Shown in pieces: positions 1 to 8,596 of a stretch of DNA of 64,000 bases. Within the stretch, counting starts at the first letter, position 1. Each line of letters opens with the position of its first letter. Below the pieces are notes generated by a model. It ran no database searches. It was given only the letters and a program-made list of their open reading frames with translations, and had not been told where the DNA came from. The position numbers and the translations under genes were made by a program. The DNA is from Pseudomonadota bacterium (GTDB taxonomy: Bacteria; Pseudomonadota; Gammaproteobacteria; Burkholderiales; Burkholderiaceae_C): contig JAIUPH010000011.1 of the NCBI GenBank assembly GCA_020161065.1, positions 496,001 through 560,000 of the forward strand, written 5' to 3'.

Positions 1-3000
1 GCCAGCTCGGCCTGCTGGCGGCGCAGCCGCTGGTTGGCCTCGGTCAGCGCGCTGGTGCGCTCGGCCACCTTGAGCTCGAGGTTGCCGTACAGCTCGGCGT
101 TCTCGATCGAGATCGCCGCCTGCGCGGCCAGCCAGCCCAGCACCGTCAGCTTCGGTGCGCTGAACACGCGCGGCAGGCTGCCGTGCTCCAGGTACAGCAC
201 GCGGCGCACCGGCACCCGCCGGCCCAGCGCCAGGCACAGCGCGCTGGCCGGGCGCCGCGCGCTGAAGTAGGGGTCGTCGTCGAACTCGCCGACCACGCCC
301 TCGGCGTGCGCCTGACCGGGCCTGTCCAGCACCTGCGTCTCGGCGCTGTTCATCACGTAGCGCAGCAGGCTGCGCGGCAGCGCGTCGTCGGCCGCCATGC
401 CCAGCGGCAGCTCGACGACGGCGTGGTCGGCGTCGTCGGGGCGCAGCAGCACGGCGCCGCGCTCGGCGCCGGAGACGTCGATGATCAGCTTCATCAGCCG
501 CCCGAGCAGGCGCTGCAGGTCGGTCTCGCTGCTGATGGCCTGCACCGCGCGCAGCACGGCCAGGGTGTCGATCTCGTCGAGCCGCGGCGTCGGCGCGCCG
601 GCGTCGGCCCCCGGCGGCGCCAGCGCGCGCAGCATGGCCGCGACGCGGCGCGCCAGCACCGGCGCCTGCGCGCGCGCGTACAGCACGCCGGCGCCTTGCA
701 GCGCGGCGCGCAAGGCCTCGGCCGCGGCGCCGCCTTCGCGCGCCAGCCAGTCGGCCAGCCGCTCCAGCGCATAGCCCTGTTCCAGCACATAACCCGCTTC
801 TTCAGCGCGCCGCGCGGCGCTGCGGTACAGCGCGCTCACGGCGTCGGCCGGCGCCGGCCGGATGCGCGCCCATTCGGCGTCGAGCAGCGCCAGGCGGTGC
901 GCCACGTTGTCGGGCGCGGCCCGCGTGCGGATGCGTTCGAGCCGGCCGCGCGCGGCCTGGAAGTCGGCCTGCAGCAGCGCGCGGCGCTCGGCCGGCGCGT
1001 GCGGCAGCAGGTTGACGCAGGCCAGCGCGCGCCAGAAGTCGATCACCACGTGCGGCAGGAACGGCGGCGACGCGGCGAGGTCGGGGTCGGCCGCGGCGTC
1101 GAGCACGGCCTCCCAGTCGCCGGCCAGGCCGAGCAGCGGCACGCGGGCGCCGAGCGCCAGGCCCATGACCATCGGCATGTCGTGGAAGCGCTCGCGAAAG
1201 CGCGCCTCGTCGACGTGGGCGCCGCCGATCGCGGTGAGCGCCGCCGTCTCGCCGCGCAGCGCCGCCGCGGCGCCGGCGTAGCACTGGGTGAAGCCGACGA
1301 TCACGTCCATCGAGTACGGCTTGCAGTGCTCCACCACGCGCTGGTGCGCGGCCAGCACGTCGGCCGTGCTGCGGCCGAGGTGGTAGTGCGTGATCGCGAT
1401 GATGTTCAGCAGGTAGGCCGCGTACAGCGGGTCGTGCGCGCGGCGCGTGACGGCCAGCGCCTCTTCCACCTGCGGCAGGCTGGCCTCGATGTGGCGCGAC
1501 CAGTGCATGATGAACCAGAACTGGTGCACCCGGCTGCGGCCGAACGACCACAGGTCGAGCAGCTTCTCGTCGGACAGCCGCATCGCCACCTCGGCCAGGC
1601 GGCGGCCTTCGAGGTAGGCGCCTTCGTGGGCGATCATGCCCTGGCCGAGCAGCGTGTACAGCAGCGGCGACAGCAGCGTGTTGCCGAAGGCCAGGCTGCG
1701 GTTGGCGCCGACCACCGCCAGCAGGCTGAGCAGCGGCGTGTTGGTGATGGTGGCGGCGTCGGCCATCGCGCCGATCAGGCGCATGATCTTCTCGCTCAGC
1801 GCGTCGGCGGCCGGCGGCAGCGCGTACAGGTGCGGCGCCAGGTCGACCGCGCGCGTGCGCTCGCGGAAGTCGGCCAGCGCCTGCTCGAAGGCCTGCGTCA
1901 GCGCGGCGCGGTCGGCCGGCGCCGGCAGCGCGATGCCGACCTCGGCCAGCCCCTCGCAGCCGACGTCCAGCCCTTCGTGCATGCGGCTGGACAGGCACAG
2001 GTGCGCCGTCTGCACGATGCGCACCGCCAGCCGGTCGGCGGCGCTGCCGGCATGCGCCAGCAGCGCGCGCACGGTGGCCTGGAACGGCTGCTCGCGGTTC
2101 AGCACCGACTGCACCTCGGCCAGCAGCAGGTGCATGTCGTAGGCGGCGGCGTAGCTGGCGGTCCAGGCATCGGCCGGCAGCAGTTGCAGGCCGTTGTGCA
2201 GGTAGCTGGCGGCCGCCGCATAGGCCATGGCGCCCTTGGCGCGCTGCGCCGCGCGCTGGTTGAGCTGCGCCACCGCCAGCCGCTCGGCGGCGTCGGCCAG
2301 CCCGGCCAGCGCCTGGTTGAACTGGTCGACGATGCCGAACACCTCGGCGTCGAGCCGCTCGGCCGGCGTGCCCTGGCGCATGGCGCGGCCGATGCGCAGG
2401 TGCACGGCGGCCGCCTCGCCGCCGGCGGCGACGGCGTAGGCGGCCTGCTGCACGCGGTCGTGCGCGAACTGGAACTCGCGCTGCCCGGCGGCTTCGCTGA
2501 CCGGCAGCAGCAGCTCGTCCTGCAGCGCCGGCGCCAGGTCGGCCAGCGCGCGCGCCGCGTCGCGGCCGGCCACCTGCGCCAGCAGCTCCAGGCCGAAGCG
2601 CTTGCCGATGCAGGCGCCGATCTTCAGCGCCGCCTGCGAATCGGCCGGCAGCAGCGCCAGGCGGCGCATCATCAGCTCGACGACGTTGTCGGCCGCGTCG
2701 TGCAGGCGCACCGCGTCGAGCTGCCAGCGCCAGCGGCCGGCCGCCTCGTCGTAGGCCAGGTCGCCCTGGCGCACCATGGTGGCCAGGAACTGGCGCGTGA
2801 AGAACGGGTTGCCTTCGGTCTTGTGCACCACCAGCGCGGCCAGGCCGGCGGGGTCGTCGATGGCGACGCAGCTGTCGGCCACCAGCGCCGCCACGTGCGG
2901 CACGGCCAGCGGGCCGACGGCCAGCTCGACGATCTGCGCGCCTTCGCGCCGCAGGTCTTCGAGCAGATGCATCATGGGGTGCGCCGCGTCGACCTCGTTG

Positions 3001-4169
3001 TCGCGGTAGGCGCCGACCATCAGCAGGTGCGCGCCGACGCCTTCGCGCACGAAGGTGCGGATCAGCGCCAGCGAGGCGAAGTCGGCCCACTGCAGGTCGT
3101 CGAGGAACATCACCAGCGGGTGGCGCTCGCTGGCGAACAGGCGCAGCAGCTGCGAGAACACGGCGTTGAAGCGCTGCTGCGCGGCGCTGCCGGTGAGCAG
3201 CGGCGCCGCCGGCTTGGGGCCGATCAGGCGCTGCAGCTCGGGCAGCACGTCGATCACCACGCTGGCGTTCTCGCCCAGCGTGCGCTCGACGGCGCCGCGC
3301 CACTGCGCCAGTTCGTCGCGCGGCTTGGCCAGCACCTGGCGCAGCAGGCTCTTGAAGGCCTCGATCAGCGCGGTGTACGGCGTCTCGCGGTGGTACTGGT
3401 CGAACTTGCCTTCGACCAGGCTGCCGCCGCTGGCCACCACGTGCGGCCGCATCGCGCGAACCAGCGTGCTCTTGCCGATGCCGGAGTAGCCGCCGACCAT
3501 GCACAGCACGATCTCGCCGCGCACCGCGCGGTCGTAGATGCGGCCGAGCAGCGCGATCTCGGCGTCGCGGCCATACAGCCGGTCGGGCAGCCGGAACTGG
3601 CTGCCGCGGTCGACCTGGCCCAGCGCGAAGGGCTCGATCGCGCGCCGCGCCAGCCAGGCCTGCTGGCAGCCGCGCAGGTCGTGCAGCAGGCCCTTGGCGC
3701 TGGCGTAGCGCGCCGCCGGCAGCTTTTCCAGCAGCTTGTGCACCAGGTCGGCCAGCACCGGCGGCACTCCGGCGCGGCGCGTCTGCAGCCGCGGCGGCGC
3801 CACGGCCGCGTGGTCGTGGCACAGCGCCAGCGGGTCGGCGGCGTCGAACGGCGGCTGGCCGGCCAGCCGCTCGTACATCATCGCGCCCAGTGCGTAGAGG
3901 TCGCTGGCGGGCTCGGCGGCCTCGACGCGGCCCAGCTGCTCCGGCGCCTGGTAGCGCAGCCGCTCCAGGTCGATCTCGTCGCCCGGCGGCAGCAGGTGCA
4001 GGCCGCCGCCCGGCGCCACGGCGAACAGCGCCGGCCGCAGGCCGCCGTGCACGCCGCGCACGGCATGCCACTGGGCCAGCGCCTCGGCCCAGGCCACGCA
4101 GCCGGCCAGCGCCGCGTCCAGCGCAGCGGCCGCGGCCGGCTCAGGGCGCGGGCTCTGGCGGGTCGGCAT
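1..4169 (-). CDS. Large pseudokinase / AAA ATPase / GAF signalling protein (C-terminus outside window)
   Basis: This is the start of a very large multidomain signalling protein; about 1389 residues are visible and the reading frame runs off the left edge. Residues 35-78 look like a Ser/Thr kinase C-lobe (HGGLRP at 41-46 where HRDLKP is expected, YQAPEQ at 73-78, then SDLYALG). There is no N-lobe, no catalytic Asp and no DFG. Next come a Walker A (GGYSGIGKST, near residue 225), a Walker B-like FLDDLQWAD (near 360), a long helical repeat-like region, and a GAF domain (about 1190-1370). The last visible residues (NAELYGNLELKVAERT) are the usual coiled coil before an output domain. Family relatives end in a histidine kinase or cyclase; which applies here cannot be seen. 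The ATG overlaps the 3' end of the HD-GYP gene by 29 bases, so the two are probably co-transcribed. Confidence 0.85.
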   Translation of the reverse strand, partial: MPTRQSPRPEPAAAAALDAALAGCVAWAEALAQWHAVRGVHGGLRPALFAVAPGGGLHLLPPGDEIDLERLRYQAPEQLGRVEAAEPASDLYALGAMMYERLAGQPPFDAADPLALCHDHAAVAPPRLQTRRAGVPPVLADLVHKLLEKLPAARYASAKGLLHDLRGCQQAWLARRAIEPFALGQVDRGSQFRLPDRLYGRDAEIALLGRIYDRAVRGEIVLCMVGGYSGIGKSTLVRAMRPHVVASGGSLVEGKFDQYHRETPYTALIEAFKSLLRQVLAKPRDELAQWRGAVERTLGENASVVIDVLPELQRLIGPKPAAPLLTGSAAQQRFNAVFSQLLRLFASERHPLVMFLDDLQWADFASLALIRTFVREGVGAHLLMVGAYRDNEVDAAHPMMHLLEDLRREGAQIVELAVGPLAVPHVAALVADSCVAIDDPAGLAALVVHKTEGNPFFTRQFLATMVRQGDLAYDEAAGRWRWQLDAVRLHDAADNVVELMMRRLALLPADSQAALKIGACIGKRFGLELLAQVAGRDAARALADLAPALQDELLLPVSEAAGQREFQFAHDRVQQAAYAVAAGGEAAAVHLRIGRAMRQGTPAERLDAEVFGIVDQFNQALAGLADAAERLAVAQLNQRAAQRAKGAMAYAAAASYLHNGLQLLPADAWTASYAAAYDMHLLLAEVQSVLNREQPFQATVRALLAHAGSAADRLAVRIVQTAHLCLSSRMHEGLDVGCEGLAEVGIALPAPADRAALTQAFEQALADFRERTRAVDLAPHLYALPPAADALSEKIMRLIGAMADAATITNTPLLSLLAVVGANRSLAFGNTLLSPLLYTLLGQGMIAHEGAYLEGRRLAEVAMRLSDEKLLDLWSFGRSRVHQFWFIMHWSRHIEASLPQVEEALAVTRRAHDPLYAAYLLNIIAITHYHLGRSTADVLAAHQRVVEHCKPYSMDVIVGFTQCYAGAAAALRGETAALTAIGGAHVDEARFRERFHDMPMVMGLALGARVPLLGLAGDWEAVLDAAADPDLAASPPFLPHVVIDFWRALACVNLLPHAPAERRALLQADFQAARGRLERIRTRAAPDNVAHRLALLDAEWARIRPAPADAVSALYRSAARRAEEAGYVLEQGYALERLADWLAREGGAAAEALRAALQGAGVLYARAQAPVLARRVAAMLRALAPPGADAGAPTPRLDEIDTLAVLRAVQAISSETDLQRLLGRLMKLIIDVSGAERGAVLLRPDDADHAVVELPLGMAADDALPRSLLRYVMNSAETQVLDRPGQAHAEGVVGEFDDDPYFSARRPASALCLALGRRVPVRRVLYLEHGSLPRVFSAPKLTVLGWLAAQAAISIENAELYGNLELKVAERTSALTEANQRLRRQQAEL

Positions 4170-5253
4170 AGCGCCGGGAGACCTTTTCGAACTCGTCGGT
4201 GAGGTTGAGGAAGGCGTCGATCACCAGCGGGTCGAACTGCGTGCCGCGGCCGGCGGCCACCAGCTCGACCACCTCGCGGTGCGGCATCGGCGCCTTGTAG
4301 CAGCGGCGGCTGATCAGCGCGTCGTAGACGTCGGCCGGCGCCATCAGCCGCGCCGACAGCGGAATCGCCTCGCCGGCCAGGCCGTCGGGGTAGCCGGCGC
4401 CGTCCCAGCGCTCGTGGTGGCTGCAGGCGATGTCCTTGGCCACGCGCAGGAACTCGGCCGTCACGCCGAGCTGGGCCTCGGCGCGCTCGATGGCCTCGCG
4501 GCCGTAGCGCGCGTGCTTCTTCATCTCCTCCCACTCCTCGGCGTTCAGCGGCCCGGGCTTGAGCAGCACGCGGTCGGGCACGCCGACCTTGCCGATGTCG
4601 TGCAGCGGCGCCGACTTGAAGAACAGCGCGATCTGCGCGTCGGTGAGCAGCGCCTGGTCGCGCGGGAAGCGGCGCAGCTCCAGCGCCAGCAGCCGCACGC
4701 AGTGCTTGGTGCGCAGGATGTGGTTGCCGGTCTCGTTGTCGCGCGTCTCGGCCAGCGAGGCCAGCGTCTGGATGGTGATGTCCTGGATCAGCTCGTTTTC
4801 CGCGGTGCGCCGCGCCACCTCTTCTTCCAGCCGCTCGTTGTGGTGGCGCAGGTAGTCGCGCGCGCGCTTGAGCTCGACGTGGTTGCGCACGCGGGCCATC
4901 AGCACCTCGCCGCTGATGGGCTTGCGGATGAAGTCCACCGCGCCGCGGCGCAAGGCGTCGGTCTCGTCGGAGGTGTCGGACAGCGCGGTCAGGAAGATCA
5001 CCGGCAGCCCGGCCAGCGCCGGCGTGGCCTGCATCTCGCGCAGCACGGCAAAGCCGTCGGGCGAGCCCATCATCACGTCGAGCAGCACCAGGTCGACCGC
5101 GGCGCCGCTGCGCAGCAGCTTCAGCGCCGCCGTGCCGCTGGCCGCCGCGCGCACCTGGAAGTCGTTGCGCAGCACCTCGTGACAGAACGCGATCACGTCG
5201 GGGCTGTCGTCGACGACGAGCACCCGCCCCTTGCCTTCGAAGATCTCGCCCAT
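4141..5253 (-). CDS. Response regulator with HD-GYP domain (probable c-di-GMP phosphodiesterase)
   Basis: A cytoplasmic 370-residue protein with an N-terminal receiver domain. The acidic pair is D15-D16, the phospho-acceptor is D59 (LVLLDVMM), and the switch residues are T89 and K111. A linker helix at about 125-155 leads into an HD-GYP domain with HD at 218-219 (APLHDIGK), HHE at 279-281 and DGAGYPDGL at 284-292. All motifs expected for cyclic di-GMP hydrolysis are present and the length is normal for the class. It lies upstream of, and overlaps, the pseudokinase/ATPase/GAF gene, which suggests that the large protein helps control its phosphorylation. Known for the family: phosphodiesterase output. 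Inferred: the partnership. ATG at 5253 is preferred over an upstream start in a shadow frame. Confidence 0.93.
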   Translation of the reverse strand: MGEIFEGKGRVLVVDDSPDVIAFCHEVLRNDFQVRAAASGTAALKLLRSGAAVDLVLLDVMMGSPDGFAVLREMQATPALAGLPVIFLTALSDTSDETDALRRGAVDFIRKPISGEVLMARVRNHVELKRARDYLRHHNERLEEEVARRTAENELIQDITIQTLASLAETRDNETGNHILRTKHCVRLLALELRRFPRDQALLTDAQIALFFKSAPLHDIGKVGVPDRVLLKPGPLNAEEWEEMKKHARYGREAIERAEAQLGVTAEFLRVAKDIACSHHERWDGAGYPDGLAGEAIPLSARLMAPADVYDALISRRCYKAPMPHREVVELVAAGRGTQFDPLVIDAFLNLTDEFEKVSRRYADPPEPAP

Positions 5254-5367
5254 GCGGCCTTTCTTCCGTGACGGTGATGAGACGCCGCCGCAGAGTGTGC
5301 CGCAAGCCGCGCCACCGGGCGAGCACAGGCCCGGTGGTCGCCGCGTCGGTGCCCCGTCAGCGCCGCG

Positions 5368-6102
5368 TCAGCGTCGCGGAGTCACCAGCACCGGCTCGCT
5401 GCGGAAGCGCTCGGGGAACAGGCGCCGCAACTCGTCGAGCTTGGGCGCGTCGTGCATCACGATGTAGGGATGGCGCGGGTGCTCGGTCATGAAGTCCTGG
5501 TGCTCGGCCTCGGCCGGGAAGAAGCCGGGGCCGGCCTCCAGCCGCGTGACGATGGGCCGGGCGAACCGCTTCGCCGCGTCGAGCTGGGCGATGTAGGCCT
5601 GGGCGACCTGCCGCTGCTCGGGCCCGATCGCGAACACCGCCGAGCGGTACTGCGGCCCGACGTCGGGCCCCTGGCGGTCGAGCTGCGTGGGATCGTGCGC
5701 GACCGAGAAGAAGATCTGCAGCAGCGCGCCATAGCTGACCTGCGCGGGGTCGAAGCTCAGCTCCACCGCCTCGGCATGCCCGGTGCGGCCGGTGCTGACC
5801 AGCGCGTAGGCCGCCGTCGGCGCGCTGCCGCCGGCATAGCCAGAGACGGCACGCTGCACGCCCTTGACGTGCTGGAACACGCCTTGCACGCCCCAGAAGC
5901 AGCCGCCGGCGAAGACCGCCTTCTGCAGCCCGGCGGCGGCCGGCGGCGGCAGGTCCTGCGCTGGCGGCGGCAGGCGCACGCCCGCCTCGGCGGCGCCGGC
6001 GCGGCCGGCGGCGGCGGCCAGCAGCGCCGGCGCGGCCAGCAGCAGGGCCAGGCGACGCAGGGCGCCGCGCCGCGGCGCGGGCCGTCCGGTATCCGTTTGC
6101 AT
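5368..6102 (-). CDS. msrA: Exported peptide methionine sulfoxide reductase MsrA
   Basis: MsrA reduces the S-epimer of methionine sulfoxide in proteins. The 244-residue product has an arginine-rich N-terminus and a hydrophobic stretch (about 15-38) ending in AGAAEA, a likely signal peptide, so it should act in the periplasm. The MsrA domain starts near residue 62 with AGGCFWG, the active-site Cys being C68, followed by GYAGG, GHAEAV and a conserved QYRSAVF segment. It is the last gene of an operon: dipZ ends 32 bases upstream and msrB precedes dipZ. The neighbouring membrane thiol protein is the obvious electron donor. Family and catalytic residue are clear from sequence; periplasmic location is inferred from the leader. 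Confidence 0.93.
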   Translation of the reverse strand: MQTDTGRPAPRRGALRRLALLLAAPALLAAAAGRAGAAEAGVRLPPPAQDLPPPAAAGLQKAVFAGGCFWGVQGVFQHVKGVQRAVSGYAGGSAPTAAYALVSTGRTGHAEAVELSFDPAQVSYGALLQIFFSVAHDPTQLDRQGPDVGPQYRSAVFAIGPEQRQVAQAYIAQLDAAKRFARPIVTRLEAGPGFFPAEAEHQDFMTEHPRHPYIVMHDAPKLDELRRLFPERFRSEPVLVTPRR

Positions 6103-6134
6103 AACGTCTTATCCTGTCGGCTTTTCGGCTGCGC

Positions 6135-7958
6135 TCAGCCGAAGGTGAAAGCATAGGCCGTGACGGCCGGGTCGAGGAACTCGATCGTGAAGCTGCGCTC
6201 GCGCACTTCGCCCGGCTGGCGCAGCAACTGGTACAGGCGCTGGCCGGTCACCGTGCCGCTGCCGTCGGCGGCCACGTCGATGCCGTGCGCCGGCCCCGGC
6301 GGCTGGCCGTCGATGCGCACCTGAAAGCGCACCGGCTTGCCGCCGGGCCCCGGCCCCATCACGAGGTGGAGGTCGCGCGCCTGGAAGCGAAAGGCGATGC
6401 GGCCGGCCGGCGCGTCGAGCGTGGCGCTCTCGGCGCCGACGGTCCAGCGGCCCTGCAGGCCCCAGGCGTTGAGCGCCAGCGCGGCGGCCGGCAGCGCGTA
6501 GTCGGCGGCGCGGTCGGGCGCGGCCGGCGGCGTCGACGCGAAGCGCTCGGCGCGCTGGTGGCCGAGGTAGGTCTCGGGCGAGTGCAGCGCGGCGTCGTCG
6601 GCGGCCTGCTGCACGCCGCCGGCCTGCACGTCGGCCAGCCCCGGCGCGACGCGCGCGGCGCCGGCTTCCTGCAGCAACTGCTGGATCACGCGCTCCGACT
6701 CGGCGTAGCCGCCCTCGCCGAAGTGGTGGTGGCGCACGCGGCCGCGGGCATCGATGAAGTAATGCGCCGGCCAGTAGCGGTTGGCGTAGGCGCGCCAGAT
6801 CGCGAACTGGTTGTCCACCGCCACCGGGTAGCCGATGCCGAGCTCCTGCACCGCCCGCCGCACGTTGGCGAGGTCGCGCTCGAACGCGAACTCCGGCGCG
6901 TGCACGCCCACCACCACCAGGCCCTGGTCGCGATACTTCGCGGCCCAGGCCTTCACGTACGGCAGCGTGCGCAGGCAGTTGATGCAGGAATAGGTCCAGA
7001 AGTCGACCAGCACGACCTTGCCGCGCAGATCGGCGGCGGTCAGCGGCGCCGAGTTCAGCCATTGCGTCGCGCCGTCCAGCGGCGGCGCGACGCCTTCGAC
7101 GGGCAGCGCGGCAGCGCCGGCGGAGGGTGCGGCAGAGGGGGCGGCGCCGGCTTGCATCATCATCGCCGGGCCGCCGCTCGTGGGCATGGCCATGGCCATG
7201 GCCGGCCCGGGATCGCGCTGGGGCTGCAGCCCGTCGACCAGCCGCTGTTCGAGGCCGGCGGTCGACGCCAGCGACCAGCGCGCCAGCACGCCGGTGTCCC
7301 AGCCGAAGCCGATGGCCACCACGCCGGCCAGCATCGCCGCGCCCAGGCCGCGGCGCAGCCACTGGCCGCCGCCGAGGCCGCGCTGCAGCAGCGCCAGCAC
7401 GCGGCCACCGAGCAGCAGCGCGGCGGCCAGCGAGGTGGCGGCGCCGGCGGCGTAGGCCAGCAGCAGCAGCGTCGACGCGGCGCCGGCGCCCTGCAAGGCC
7501 GCGCCGGTGAGGATCAGCCCGAGGATGGGCCCGGCGCAAGGCGCCCACAGCAGCCCGGTGGCCACGCCCAGCAAGGCGCTGCTGGCGATGCCGCGCCAAC
7601 CCGTGGCCGAGGCCGGCAAGGCCTGCGACAGCCGGCCGCCGGCGGCGACCAGCGGGCGCGCCAGCCGCTCGGCCAGCCCGGGCCAGCACAGCGCCAGCGC
7701 GAACAGCGCCAGCAAGGCCAGCGCCGCCGCGCGGCCACCCTGGTTGGCGGCGACAACCCAGCCGCCGCCCACCGCCGCCAGCGTGGCCACCGCGGCGAAG
7801 GCCAGCGCCATGCCGGCCAGCAGCGGCAGGCCGCTGCGCGCGAAAGGCTGGCCGCTGCGCGCGAAGACGAAAGGCAGCACCGGCAGGATGCAGGGGCTGA
7901 CGATGGTCAGCACGCCGCCCAGGTAGGCCAGCAGGACGAGCAAGGCCGATTCCATCAT
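6135..7958 (-). CDS. dipZ: DipZ-type CcdA-thioredoxin fusion (transmembrane electron carrier)
   Basis: A 607-residue fusion that should carry reducing power across the inner membrane. The CcdA part (about 1-230) has several membrane helices and the two transport cysteines, C23 (VSPCILP) and C141 (WAPCAGP). A periplasmic linker (about 245-300) contains a Met-rich patch, six Met between 254 and 268. The thioredoxin-like domain has the DipZ signature WTYSCINC (C325, C328). The C-terminal ~120 residues form the extra beta domain found in DipZ proteins. ATG at 7958 overlaps the msrB stop, and the frame's longer upstream extension is a shadow of msrB. Lying between msrB and msrA, it is best read as the reductant for both exported reductases; that role is inference. 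Confidence 0.92.
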   Translation of the reverse strand: MMESALLVLLAYLGGVLTIVSPCILPVLPFVFARSGQPFARSGLPLLAGMALAFAAVATLAAVGGGWVVAANQGGRAAALALLALFALALCWPGLAERLARPLVAAGGRLSQALPASATGWRGIASSALLGVATGLLWAPCAGPILGLILTGAALQGAGAASTLLLLAYAAGAATSLAAALLLGGRVLALLQRGLGGGQWLRRGLGAAMLAGVVAIGFGWDTGVLARWSLASTAGLEQRLVDGLQPQRDPGPAMAMAMPTSGGPAMMMQAGAAPSAAPSAGAAALPVEGVAPPLDGATQWLNSAPLTAADLRGKVVLVDFWTYSCINCLRTLPYVKAWAAKYRDQGLVVVGVHAPEFAFERDLANVRRAVQELGIGYPVAVDNQFAIWRAYANRYWPAHYFIDARGRVRHHHFGEGGYAESERVIQQLLQEAGAARVAPGLADVQAGGVQQAADDAALHSPETYLGHQRAERFASTPPAAPDRAADYALPAAALALNAWGLQGRWTVGAESATLDAPAGRIAFRFQARDLHLVMGPGPGGKPVRFQVRIDGQPPGPAHGIDVAADGSGTVTGQRLYQLLRQPGEVRERSFTIEFLDPAVTAYAFTFG

Positions 7959-8440
7959 GCGGCCTGCGGCACGAAGGCCAATGCCAGGCCGTTCATGCAA
8001 TAGCGCAGCCCCGTCGGGCGCGGGCCGTCGTCGAAGACGTGGCCCAGGTGACCGCCGCAGCGGCGGCAATGCACCTCCGTGCGCAGCATGCCGTAGCGGC
8101 GGTCGCTGCGCGTGGCCACGGCGCGCTCCAGCGGCGCCCAGAAGCTGGGCCAGCCGGTGCCGCTGTCGAACTTGGTCTTCGACGAGAACAGCGGCAGCGC
8201 GCAGCCGGCGCAGTGGAAGCTGCCGGCGCGGTGCTCGTCGTTGAGCGCGCTGCTGCCGGCCGGCTCGGTGCCCTCCTGGCGCAGCACGGCGTACTGCGGC
8301 GGCGTGAGCCGCGCGCGCCACTGGGCGTCGGTGTACTGCACTTCGAAGCCTGGCGCCGCCTCGGCGGCGGCGGCGCTCGCGCGCAGCGGCGGCAGCGCGG
8401 GGACCAGGGCGGACAGGAGCAGGTGGCGTCGGGTGTTCAT
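7955..8440 (-). CDS. msrB: Exported peptide methionine-(R)-S-oxide reductase MsrB
   Basis: MsrB reduces the R-epimer of protein methionine sulfoxide. The 161-residue product begins MNTRRHLLLSALVPAL and then an Ala-rich stretch, a signal peptide with twin arginines. The mature domain has the zinc site CAGC (77-80) and CRRC (125-128), GWPSF (97-101), HLGHVFDDGP (131-140) and the catalytic Cys C148 in RYCMNG. It is first in the msrB-dipZ-msrA operon, with its stop overlapping the dipZ start. Divergent from it lies a response regulator/histidine kinase pair. The frame is open far upstream of the ATG, but that extension reads as low-complexity shadow. Confidence 0.93.
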   Translation of the reverse strand: MNTRRHLLLSALVPALPPLRASAAAAEAAPGFEVQYTDAQWRARLTPPQYAVLRQEGTEPAGSSALNDEHRAGSFHCAGCALPLFSSKTKFDSGTGWPSFWAPLERAVATRSDRRYGMLRTEVHCRRCGGHLGHVFDDGPRPTGLRYCMNGLALAFVPQAA

Positions 8441-8470
8441 GGCGCCAAGCCTACGCGGCAGGCCTCCTGA

Positions 8471-8506
8471 AGTCTTCACGCAGAGTTCAACGATTCGTGA
8501 GAACTC
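8471..8506. promoter_or_regulatory. Candidate operator between msrB and the two-component genes
   Basis: The divergent intergenic region holds TTCA at 8475 and again at 8486, an 11-base (one helical turn) direct repeat typical of OmpR/PhoB-class sites. It also holds an inverted repeat GAGTTC (8483-8488) / GAACTC (8501-8506). The neighbouring regulator is of the OmpR class. Assignment is inference from position and symmetry only. Confidence 0.3.
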
Positions 8507-8596
8507 GGCCGCGCCGCCATGCGCACAATCGCCGCAGCGCCGTGCCTTCCCGACCCGCTCCCGACTCCCTTCCGACACCCTGCCAAGCCCTGCCCG

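Noticed and set aside
183-4202. 1339-codon open frame on the plus strand, plus a 1089-codon minus-strand frame (802-4071)
   Set aside because: Both are Arg/Ala/Gln/His-rich translations with no domain; they are shadows of the minus-strand pseudokinase/ATPase/GAF gene, whose own frame shows Walker, GAF and coiled-coil motifs.
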